A DNA stretch of 64,000 bases from Pyrenophora tritici-repentis (taxonomy: Eukaryota; Ascomycota; Dothideomycetes; Pleosporales; Pleosporaceae). Positions 8,425 to 17,991 of this stretch are shown in pieces. The first letter of the stretch is position 1; each line of letters starts with the position of its first letter. Made by a program: the position numbers and the translations under genes. The notes beneath the pieces are model-generated. The model worked only from the letters and a program-made list of their open reading frames with translations, made no database searches and was not told where the DNA came from. The DNA lies in the NCBI RefSeq assembly GCF_003171515.1, contig NC_089399.1:3534001-3598000 (forward strand). The letters run 5' to 3'.

Positions 8425-8964
8425 ATGAGACTGCTGTACATCAAAAGCGATGGGAAGCTTAGATGGACCGGGGACAAGATCGGGGACAAGATCCCCCCGT
8501 ATGCGATCCTGTCGCACACCTGGAAGGAGGGGCAGGAGGTGACATTTGCCGATCTGAAAGATCTAGATAATGCAGTAGACGTTGACACACAACGCAAGGA
8601 GGGATATCAGAAGATTCGCTTCTATGCGCAACAGGCTAAACGGGATAATCTAGACTACTTCTAGGTTAACACCTGCTGCATTGACAAGGCAAACAACACA
8701 GAACTGTCACGAGCGATCAACTCTATGTTCTAATAGTACTAGAATGCTAAAAGGTGTTATGTCTTCCTTTCAGACGTCGCGAACGACACTTTAAATACTA
8801 ATAGTAAGTCGGCGTTTAAGCAGAGCAGGTGGTTTAGGCGGGGCTAGACGCTTTAAGAGCTTCTTGCTCCTTACTCTGTTAAGTTCTTCTCTAAAGAGGG
8901 AGAGCGGCTAGGGGACAAGGAGTCGCTTTAGCACCTTATACACGAGGTTACAGGCATACCTATT

Positions 8965-9128
8965 TGTCAGATAGCAGGGTTACTCGACGTTGGCAGCAAC
9001 CAATCAGCGTAGAGAGGGGCAGTGCGCCCCTCAAGAGGGCCACAAGCGCGGACACACGATAGACAGAACACAATACACACAATCATCAACATCCATCACT
9101 TTTGTGCAATATCTCATTATATCTGACA
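8965..9128 (+). mobile_element. Solo copia-type LTR (164 bp) inside the HET domain
   Basis: TGTCAG...CTGACA ends and a CTATT duplication on both sides (8960-8964 and 9129-9133). The ends and the region near ACAGAACACAATACACACAATCATC resemble the 216-bp LTR of the copia at 867, so it belongs to a related but diverged family. Removing it and one CTATT restores the HET frame (TGIPI followed by KALLGSDLSEF). A solo LTR is the product of LTR-LTR recombination. Confidence 0.88.
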
Positions 9129-10979
9129 CTATTAAAGCTCTGTTAGGGAGTGACTTGTCTGAGTTCGACGTTGCGAAGCGTTTCTCTTAGGCCGCGAATT
9201 GACAGACAACAGAGGAAGAAGATAGAGCGTATTGTCTCTTCGGCATATTCGGCGTCCACCTACCGCTAATCTATAGCGAAGGTAAAGAGAACGCGCTTAA
9301 ATAGCTAAGAAGCGCGGTTATTCTAAAATATAAGGGCCGCAGTCAAGACCAAGAAGAGAAGCTTAGCAAGATACGCAGCTGGCTTTCGGCGCCTAACCCG
9401 TCTACCAACTACCACAAAGCGCATAAGCAGCGGTAGGCTAAGACCGGAGTCTGGTTACTAGAGGGTGAGCAGTTCACGAGATAGAAAGAGAGTGCAGCGT
9501 CGCGACTGTGGCTGTATAAGATCCTAGGATGTGGAAAGACTATCCTAAGCTCTACTATTATTAAGCATCTGCTGCAGCACTGCCATAATAACACTAGTAT
9601 AGTGACGGCATACTTCTACTTTGACTTCAACGATACACAAAAACAGGACCTAGAGCTAATGCTCCACTCGTTGCTCTACTAGCTCGTGCAGCGGTCGGTC
9701 GTGATACTGAAAGGCGTTGACGCGTTATTCTTATCTTGCGAAGACGGAAAACGACAGCCTTCACTACATGCGCTTTTACAAGTAATTAGGGAAACGGCGC
9801 AAGAGTTCACCCACGTATACGTTGTTCTCGATGCTCTTAATAAGTGTACGCAGCGCTCGGAGCTAATAGATATGCTTAAGATAGTGGTTGAGTGGCAGCT
9901 TGATAACCTACATCTGCTTATAACTAGCCGAAAAGAGCGGGATATCGAGACATCCTTAGAGAGTTACGTTGGGGAAGAGGACGCTGTCTGTCTTTAAAGG
10001 GACGTAGTGGATTAGGATATACAACGATACGTTCAACAAAGGCTATGTATTAATAAGGGCTTAGCAAAATAGAACAAAGACGCTGCTATTAGGCAAGAAA
10101 TTAAGACTGCAATAATACGTGGTGCTCATAGGATGTATGTGTTTACTCGATTCTTTGCAAAACTAAAGCTAACTATATAGTAGGTTTCGATGGGTTGTAT
10201 GCTAGCTTAACACGTTAGTAAAGTGTCTCAATTAGGCAATGCTGCGCGAGTCACTTGCTACTTTGCCGCAAACGCTAGACCAGACATACGAGCGCATTCT
10301 GTCCGCGATAAACGACGGATATTCTAAGTATGCGTTACGCATTCTGCAATGGCTGACGTTCTCTGCGCGGCCGCTGTCCGTCGAAGAGATCGCCGAAGTC
10401 GTCGCCATTGACGTGGCGCGCGACCTAGCGTTCGATCGTGATGAGGTGTTAGAAGACCCGCTAGAAGCGCTGAGCATCTGCTCTAGTCTAGTCACTATCA
10501 CGAAGAACGAAGCGGACGGGAGATTAAGGCCTGCCCAACAGATCATCGCTCTAACACACTATTCAGTGCAGGAGTACCTTGTGTTAGACAGGATTAAGCA
10601 AGGGTCAGCAAAGCAGTACAGCATGCAAGAGGCTAAATGCTACGATGTAATAACGAGAGGCTCTCTAAAGTACCTAATCCAGCTTCAGCAACCACTATTA
10701 AAAGAGACTCTTAAGACGTTCGCACTTGCAAGGTACTCTGCAGAGTTCTGGAGCAGCCATCTTCGAAAGACAAGAGACGAGATGGAAAAGACGAGTCATC
10801 TAGCGATGAGTTTGATGGCTATTGAAGAGCCTGCATATCTTAACTGGCTCCGGTTGCATGATCCAGACCGTTCTTAGGAGATGCCAAATTTGGAAAAAGG
10901 TCTCGATGGCATACCTATGCCGCTTTACTACGCAGCATTACTAGGCTTTAGTACTGTTACGAGACTGCTGCTTGACGCG

Positions 10980-11385
10980 GGTGCCGACGTCAACGCGCAG
11001 GGTGGACGCTACGGCAACGCACTGCAGGCAGCTTCATACAAAGGCCACGAGCAGGTAGTCAAGACGCTGCTCGACCAGGGCGCCGACGTCAACGCGCAGG
11101 GTAGGTTGGACGGCGACGCATTGTACGAAGCTTCAGCTGGAGGCCACGAGCAGGTAGTCAAGATGCTTCTCAACGCGGGCGCCGACGTCAACGCGCAGGG
11201 TGGGTTGGACGGCGACGCACTGTACGAAGCTTCAGCTGGAGGCCACGAGCAGGTAGTCAAGATGCTTCTCGACGCGGGCGCCGAGGTCAATGCGCGGGGT
11301 GTATTGTACGATAACGCACTGCAGGCAGCTTCATACAAAGGCCACGAGCAGGTAGTCAAGATGCTGCTCGATGCAGGTGCGCATC
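10980..11385 (+). repeat. Near-identical ankyrin-repeat tandem (99-bp units)
   Basis: Units built on GHEQVVKMLLDAGADVNAQG repeat at 99-bp spacing with very few base changes. The units are GC-rich and show no RIP damage, unlike the HET part upstream. Confidence 0.85.
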
Positions 11386-11393
11386 AACATTAG

Positions 11394-12347
11394 GAGGATA
11401 ATCTTGTGTCAACGCCTGAGTAGCTTTGTTCATGTATCTCTAGGAGTATGGACGTCTTTCTAGATGCTTCTAGAAAGGCAGCAGCGCGGGCCACATCTAT
11501 TTCAAGATGCTACAGGGCGGGCATAGCGCTGAATTTATTACAATAGAATACAGTGGGCGACAAGCGCGCTAATACAGGCCCATGCATACTAAGAGACACT
11601 AGCGCATCCCGCCAGCTCGGGCTCGTTTTCACAGATCTCCTGCTTCGCACTACGGGGCTCCCGGCATGCACACTACTATATTGAAAAGCTCTCAAACCGT
11701 CAAGATGCTATCTTGCTTTATCGCGCTTGCTGCCTAACTCTCCAGATGCTTCAGAAGTAGTTAACCCTATGAACGAACAAGGGGTAGTCGCCGGAGAGTC
11801 GATTAACAACGTTGACAAAACGGCGAATAACCTGACCAACACTACAGCGATCTGTCTCGGAGGTAGGTCGACCTAAAGAATAGTAATTAGAGAACTATTA
11901 TGTGTTCACTATGTCTCGACAAGTCTGAGAAGAAGCATCTCCGGGTGTCCGAACCGTGAACCTGTCTCGCGACATAGTGTGTCTCTTTACCTAGGGACGC
12001 ACCTTAGGTGTCATTTACATCTCGACAGGATTAAGAAGGAGCATTTCCGGATGTCCGTAGTGTGAATCTGTCTCGCGACATAGTGTGTCTCTGCACTTAG
12101 GGACGCACCCTTACTAGCGGAGTCTTATTTACAGGAAAATGAGGACTACTAGCGGATTTTTATTTACGGCATTTCCAGGATAGTAATCACAATACATAAG
12201 TTAATGCACAGATTCAAGAAGCAAGAGTAACAAGTTTAGCGAAAGAAGATGTGATTTCATACTACACGAAGACAACTCGTCCAGCGAGTTGCCGCCACCA
12301 TCTACTAGGATACCCACTCTACTGTGGGCCTCCAGACTTGTAGATGC
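11394..12347. other. Intergenic with decayed flanking repeat
   Basis: The first 350 bp may be decayed ankyrin-type sequence (phrases such as AAGATGCT and AGATGCTTC recur at unit-like spacing), but no frame survives. No other gene was recognised. Confidence 0.4.
11915..12125. repeat. Imperfect ~105-bp tandem duplication
   Basis: Two units share the order CTCGACA..., GCAT(C/T)TCCGG(G/A)TGTCCG, CTGTCTCGCGACATAGTGTG and TAGGGACGCACC. The second unit differs by scattered transitions. No coding potential; origin unknown. Confidence 0.75.
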
Positions 12348-12980
12348 TCAGTTGTGAGGAAGATAATAGCTAGCCTTTGCCTGCGTCAGTGGACACACTA
12401 CACAGGTGAAACCGCCAGACCACACACCACAAGCTGTCATATTGCCCGGAACACCACAATTCCCCTTGCATTCCGCCAGCGTCGGCCAGCTTCCGTAACT
12501 AGTACAGGGGCTTTTAGAAGGCGTAGGCGTCGGGAAGAGGTCAGTGCCGATGATGCTCAGTGACTGCGTCACAGTGGAAATCGTAGGAGTTGGAATGACC
12601 TGGGTCATGCTGATCGTAGAAACCATGGTGGTGATCACGTATATGACTCTGCCTTCAGACTTCTGATTGTCCGCGATTGCTTTGTCAGTCCCCAGCTTGA
12701 TGCCGAGGAAGGCAGCGCCGATGAGACAGTTCAATGCGAAAACTGAGCCGAACATGATCCAAAGAAACCTCTTGGTCAAACAAGAGCGCGTTGCGTAGGA
12801 AGGACGCGGTGGGAGTTGAGCTTCTGCATCAGTGGGGAAATGAGGGTGGTTCCGGTCGGAGTGGTCCGCTGGGACACCGGTAGGCTGAAGTTCAATCGGG
12901 GGAGCTCCGTTGCTATCGCGCTGAAATGACACACGCTGCGATGACATGTTCGAAGCAATTGAAGCGCCTTGGTATACCAT
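12348..12980 (-). CDS. Single-pass membrane protein with Cys-rich C-terminus
   Basis: 210 residues from the first ATG (MVYQGAS) at 12980; the open frame extends further upstream but without ATG. Residues about 1-70 are Pro/Ser-rich and probably cytosolic. A hydrophobic helix (FLWIMFGSVFALNCLIGAAFLGIKLG) spans about 72-97. A Ser/Thr-rich stalk follows, then a compact C-terminal segment with seven cysteines (from SPCTSYGSWPTLAECKGNCG). This type II-like layout, a short cysteine module behind a Thr/Ser stalk, suggests a surface or secretory-pathway protein. No family was recognised. Probably a real gene, because the frame is long and its composition differs from the repeats on its left. Confidence 0.6.
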   Translation of the reverse strand: MVYQGASIASNMSSQRVSFQRDSNGAPPIELQPTGVPADHSDRNHPHFPTDAEAQLPPRPSYATRSCLTKRFLWIMFGSVFALNCLIGAAFLGIKLGTDKAIADNQKSEGRVIYVITTMVSTISMTQVIPTPTISTVTQSLSIIGTDLFPTPTPSKSPCTSYGSWPTLAECKGNCGVPGNMTACGVWSGGFTCVVCPLTQAKASYYLPHN

Positions 12981-15818
12981 TTTAATGATGAAATGGGTCG
13001 AGACAAGAAGCGGAGTTGACACTTTTAATGAGAAGATCAAGAGTTGCGTATAACTATAGTAGAGCAGCAGAACAATGTAGGAGTACAGCGTCGCAAACAA
13101 TGTTGATGTTTCACTTCACAACGTCTGAGCTCGTGAGTGTTCCTCCATTGATTTTATGCATTCTTTGTCTCTCTCTGTGGTGAGGCTACATAGCGTCTCT
13201 CTACCTGAACACGCAATAGCGAATGCCAATGGCGCTTTTCGACCTTTAGGAGAGATTAGAGAACTTGCAACAAGCATACAGAATCCGTCAAGTATATTCC
13301 ATTGCATACAAAGATAGAAGGCATGAGTCGGGCCTGAGATACAAGAAGCAGGTTGCGAAGAGTGAATGTTGTATCACGTGACGTAGTATAACATAGAAAC
13401 ATCAGGACACATGGAGAAGGCAGTTGAAAGTCTGCAAAAGAAAAGCCAGAGCTGTAGTGTCTTGTATTTTCAAAAAACACAGAGTTCTTCCGACTTCCTT
13501 GAAGCATTGATGGATAGCTCTACAAGCATTCACCGGAGTCGATGCGCGACGACTGACAGAGCAAGCCGCAGACTCATCGGGTGCAAAGAGCCGCAGATCG
13601 AATGAGTATCACAAAATACACCGGTTGTTATCATAGTATCTTGTGAAGGCCATCCCTTGGTATCGAAAGCGCAGTCGGGTCGGGTGGTGATGATATGCAC
13701 TCAAAGGCAGAAGAAGTCAGAATGGCATAGAAATCAACGTGTAAACACTGCTGTCGCCAAAGAAGTTGAAGTGAACACCCCGCACTCAGGACTGTCCTCT
13801 TTGTCAGATGCTCGGAGACTCGATGCTACGCAACTCACCGCTAGTCACGTGACTGTTCCTAGTTGTCGTCTTTGCGCACGTCCTTGTCCTCGAAAATTGT
13901 CGTTACAACCCTATTTTATGCTGCGGCACACAGGCTTCAACATCTGCAAAACCCTGGATGAAAAGCTCAATGTAACGTCCGGCATGGGCACGCAAACGGG
14001 ACAGGAAGCGCGACGTGTTCGCGGGCGACAAAGTCTAACACGAACCCACGACGTCATGTAACTACGACGAGAAAGCATTAATGATGAGGCAATATAGATT
14101 CACGGACTTCCGTAATGCTCATGCTGTCTGTATGTATCGTGATGTCACGTCGAGAGAAGAGTACGGAGGAGGAGCGCGTCGTCGCACGCCAGCTAATGCA
14201 GCCACAGCCGGAGCCGCTAAGTCAGCACGTGCTGCATGGGAGTACCTGCATGAACTAAACCACACCTGGACACTACGAAACGACATAATTACCGAGAGGC
14301 GTTTCTGGTATCCCGTTTCTCCGGGTGTGCGCTTTGTTCAGTGGAAAAGGAAGATGTCGCAATTCGAAGTTTCTCGACGTGATGCGTGGTAGCGGTGAGG
14401 GGAAGCGGGCTGGCCTTCATAATCAATAGTGCGCTTACTATTGGCAGCCTTGGAAGTTTGTGAGATTAGGGGCTAGCAACGAAGTGGGAAACGCGACTCA
14501 TGATTCGCATGGACAGCTAGCAATGGAGCAATATGTTCAACAAGATGAGACTTTTAACAACTCTAATCCTAAGCAAGACCTCCCCTTCTTGTACGTATCA
14601 ACTTACAATGCGCGGCCTTGGTTCCGTAGTACGGCCTTCTACACACCGGTCATGGCCATTGAACCATCATAAACTTACATTCAACCTCGGCCGAACCAAA
14701 TCCGCATATCCCGCTTTCAAGCCCAAGACGTCGTGGAACGGCCTCCCGCAAGGAGCCGGCTTACAACGCTCCAACCCCGACTCAACCTTAAACTGAAACA
14801 CAGTCCTATGACTTCTCGATATCTCATAAGTAATCATTACATGATTCATGTTGCAATTTCGGCTTTCGTGAGGCCAATAGCGCACATGACACAACGTTTA
14901 TCAGCTGGTATGGGGTTACGAAGACGTGATATGTTCTAATGGAGAGAGAGATATGGACAATACAGTTCAACTGTGAACGGGTATCCGAGTGAGTACGATG
15001 CAAGAGACGATAATGTTCGTAGCTGATGTGATCAACTTTGACTGCCAGTGGCAAACCGCACACAATGGGCTCAATAGGATATCTACTCAAGGGAGAGAAA
15101 GAAAAATTTAGGACAGATACATGTACTTATCTCGTATTTGAGCCATGTGAAGGAAAGGAGCGATTTGTGCAGCGCTGGTGATTTGAGGATGCGGCTGGTT
15201 ATGTCAAGTCGTATTGGTAGGAATTCTTCACCTGCCGGACCTGACAAGCCATTCAAGCCATTGTTCGAGAGACACGGGAGATCAACACGTCGCAGCTCAC
15301 TGTAACATAAGTAAACGCGGACCCGTGACTAGATGGAGCAAGATCTTCGCGCAATACGATGTAGCGTTGAATATCGCATGGGTAGGTGGATCGTGCATGA
15401 AAACCGTTTACTTCCAAGGTTGCGGAGCGTGAGCAACTGACCGCATCCGCGTAGACGATACTCAAGAAGGTGTGGTCAAAAAATTTTGTTTCAAAGATTC
15501 TTCAAAATTTTGCGATATGGCGTGGTATGCCCGTTAAAAGTATGAGTGGGCTAGGGAGTGGTTGAGTCATGTGACGCGGGGTGAGATACGTGGACACGGG
15601 CTTGGCACCGTGGACCCTGCAGACGTTTGATCGCCAGACTACGTCACGTCGGCCTTTCCATTCGTGAATTCTCGTATCTTCTCAGTGCGGAGTGCGGAGA
15701 ATACATCATCCTTGGCGATGTTTGGCAATTGATATACCTCTCAGCGGCCTCCTTGAAGTTTCTGTAATCACTAAGCAACTCTCACATAACCGCAACCACA
15801 CAGCAATTCACTGACGTC
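12981..15818. other. Gene-poor 2.8-kb interval
   Basis: Contains several frames of 60-134 codons on both strands (the longest at 13657-14061), none with a recognisable domain or convincing codon pattern. No RNA gene or repeat family was recognised. Confidence 0.45.
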
Positions 15819-16613
15819 ATGTCTCGAGCAAACATCGACGCTCAAATTCCTTCATATGAGGAAGCTGTTCAGGCGGCTCCTTCTGCTACCAGATCGCTAC
15901 ATTCATCAGAATCCTCACAAGACTTCCAGTTTCCCGTAGTATGGGAGAGAAGGGACTCGGCAAATTCTTGCATACTATCGTCTTCGTCACCATCCGAACT
16001 ACCCCCAGCGTACGCTGTTGTCGACGAGAAAGCCACAACCTTCACCATCTACGGAACCATGATACATACCCCGAATGCTCCCGCCTATCAGCTCTCATCG
16101 TTCCTTGATTCTCAAATCGATATACTGAAGCTAAGGAGGTTACGCGCCGAAGAAGTAACCCTTCTACAATCTGGCACGCACCATATTCCCTTCGACCATA
16201 GCTCGGTCCTCTACGAGGCACAAGATCCTCCCTTTCTCAACAACGACTACTATATCGTAGGCCAACACCGATCCACGCCCCCTGGAGTTCTCCACATGTC
16301 GTTTGGTATCCGTCACTGGCACGTCGCCCACATCCCGATTCACAACAGGCGACCGATTGCGCTCATGACATGCGGGAAGAACGGCAGCTTGAAACAAACC
16401 ATCAAGCAAAGGAAGAATGAGATGGAGCCTAGTTTATGGAAAGATACCGACGGCAATGTCATCGCGACCGAGGTTATGAAGATGTGCCACGGAGGTAAAA
16501 TGCCGACGATTGAGCTTCGGCCCGGTTTGGACCAGACCTGCCGCGAGCTTATTCTAGCTCTCTGGGTGAGCAGGCTCTGGATAGCCTTCGGTCGCAAAGC
16601 ACAAAAGCCCTGA
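15819..16613 (+). CDS. Hypothetical protein with N-terminal PPxY motif
   Basis: 264 residues, intronless, with ATG in good context (GACGTCATGT). The first 75 residues are low-complexity and Ser-rich, with IPSYEEAV and ELPPAYAVV; the second is a PPxY motif that binds WW domains of Nedd4/Rsp5-type ubiquitin ligases. Residues about 70-230 form a compact region (TFTIYGTMIHT, RRLRAEEVTLLQ, HWHVAHIPIHNRRPIALMTC) followed by a charged stretch and an amphipathic end. I do not recognise the family; the layout recalls small fungal adaptor or Tubby/LURP-like proteins, but no signature confirms this. It is convergent with the BAS2-like gene. Confidence 0.7.
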   Translation: MSRANIDAQIPSYEEAVQAAPSATRSLHSSESSQDFQFPVVWERRDSANSCILSSSSPSELPPAYAVVDEKATTFTIYGTMIHTPNAPAYQLSSFLDSQIDILKLRRLRAEEVTLLQSGTHHIPFDHSSVLYEAQDPPFLNNDYYIVGQHRSTPPGVLHMSFGIRHWHVAHIPIHNRRPIALMTCGKNGSLKQTIKQRKNEMEPSLWKDTDGNVIATEVMKMCHGGKMPTIELRPGLDQTCRELILALWVSRLWIAFGRKAQKP

Positions 16614-16726
16614 AAGATTAAAAATCACAAATCACACAGTAAGAGAAGGGTACAAAATACTCGATAAAGGTCTTGTTATTTTCATGGTGGGTATATATCG
16701 TCGTGCTACGCTACGACAGCAAGCCT

Positions 16727-17126
16727 CTACTCGAGACGGACCTCCCTCTTGAAGCCCTGCTTCTCAACCTGGGCCTGTGCGGCTGCGATGACAGCATCAG
16801 CGTTGGGGTCCGAGAATCCACATCCAGTCTTTCCGTTCTGGAGCGCGGCTGCGACTCCACTGCATACACCCGCGCCGCTGCTCTCGACCTGGGCGCAGCA
16901 GGCGGAGCTGCAGTCGGCGTCTGAGACGCATCCGCCGGTGATAAATTGGGCGCCGTTGCCCGCACCGACGTTCTTAGCGCCGGCGTTGTTGGGGGTGACT
17001 TGCGCCATGGAGACGGCGGCAACTTTTCGTATGTTAGTATTGAAGCAAGACTGTGAGGTGAGGCTGGCTGCAGTGCCTGAACCTAGTAGACTTACGGGCA
17101 ATGATGGAGGCGATGGTGAAACGCAT
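16727..17126 (-). CDS. BAS2-like small secreted cysteine-rich protein (effector candidate)
   Basis: Two exons: 17126-17096 and 17022-16727. The 73-bp intron has donor GTAAGT, branch TACTAAC and acceptor AAG. The product is 108 residues: signal peptide MRFTIASIIALAAVSMAQ, then a mature domain with NNAGAKNVGAGNGAQFITGG, six cysteines (C...C..ACC...C...C) and an AQAQVEKQGF tail. This matches the small secreted family that includes Magnaporthe BAS2 (biotrophy-associated secreted protein 2), as I recall it, in length, cysteine pattern and tail. The family is widespread in plant-associated fungi and proteins are expected in the apoplast or host interface. Function is otherwise unknown. An 866-bp gap separates it from the GH92 gene on the same strand. 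Confidence 0.85.
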
Positions 17127-17991
17127 GTTGATTGGTTGTTGGTTGTTGTTGTTGGTGGTGGTAGTGGTGGTGGTTATTGGTAGTGAGTGTGGTTGAAAAA
17201 AATAAGATATACGTTTAATGAATGACACCGGGTCAGATTTTGCAGTCGCAGACGCAATGAAAAAAGTGTAGTGGAGAGAAGCTGGGATGAGTTGTTGATG
17301 CTGGCCTTGTAACAAAGGGCGTCCTCAGGTAGCCTTATATCCTCATTCACCCCTCATCACACAGCCCATATCCTGCTCAAACTCTAGCACACCACCCAGC
17401 CTTGCGCTTCCCAGCCCTTCCCAGCGCCTGAAGTCTCAGACTCTTTCCACACTCCTTCCATCAACCGTTCTGTAGCGAAAGCTGTGTGATCGGCCCTTCT
17501 GCCACCGTTTATCCACCCAATGCCTTCCTGCTCTTCTCCACTGCCGTTGCTATAATAACACCCATCTAAGCCGCATGCACGACATCGGCAATGCCTTGCT
17601 TGTTAGAACTGGTGGTTCGACGAATCACATCGCTCGTAGGGGAGGTGGAGATGTCGCAAGAATGGGTTTCAGGATGCATGTTTCAGCCTCGATGTCTCGC
17701 GTCGCGCACGTGATCCAAGCGTCAGATGTGTCAGGTTTGTGTGACAGCTTGGCAGACTTGCTGGATCGGGAAGGCGATCGTGAAGAATCTAGATGCGATA
17801 CGAGAAAATGCGGCTAGATGGCTGGGTTTGACATGTTTGAAGTGTGGTGACGGGGGTTTGGTGGATACAAGTCGGTGTGTGTGAAGGAGAGGTGGGTGCG
17901 TGGTTAGGGTACGTACGAGGTGTTCGTCAGGAACATTTATTACTACGATATTCCCCGCTGCAGAATGGAACGACATTTGTATGTCGATATC
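17127..17991. other. Intergenic between BAS2-like gene and GH92 gene
   Basis: Holds the BAS2-like promoter, with a GGT/GTT-rich (CAACAACC on the sense strand) 5' leader near 17130-17180, and the end region of GH92. No gene is supported. Confidence 0.5.

Larger units (their letters stand above)
8425..11393 (+). pseudogene. HET-NACHT-ankyrin (fungal NLR-like) pseudogene, RIP-damaged
   Basis: The start MRLLYIKSDGKLRWTGD and PPYAILSHTW is the HET domain start of HET-E/HET-D-like proteins, followed by VNTCCIDK and CYVFLSDV. A NACHT region follows (ILGCGKTILSS P-loop near 9520; YVVLDAL Walker B; LLITSRKERDI). Next comes TLPQTLDQTYERIL with its C-terminal NACHT helices, then five ankyrin repeats (10880-11390). 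Such proteins act in heterokaryon incompatibility and cell death. Stops replace Trp and Gln codons (for example TGG to TAG before VNTCCIDK, and F-Q-W-Y turned to F-stop-stop-Y), as RIP does. A solo LTR is inserted at 8965, and a small insertion with frameshift lies near 10134-10180. Non-functional; the part from 10239 to 11393 has only one stop (10875). Confidence 0.88.

Noticed and set aside
8151..8428. Overlapping 84- and 89-codon ORFs before the HET pseudogene
   Set aside because: No motif; frames overlap each other and end at the HET start.
13657..14061. 134-codon plus-strand ORF
   Set aside because: No recognisable domain, no hydrophobic core and no splice partners; chance ORF is more likely.
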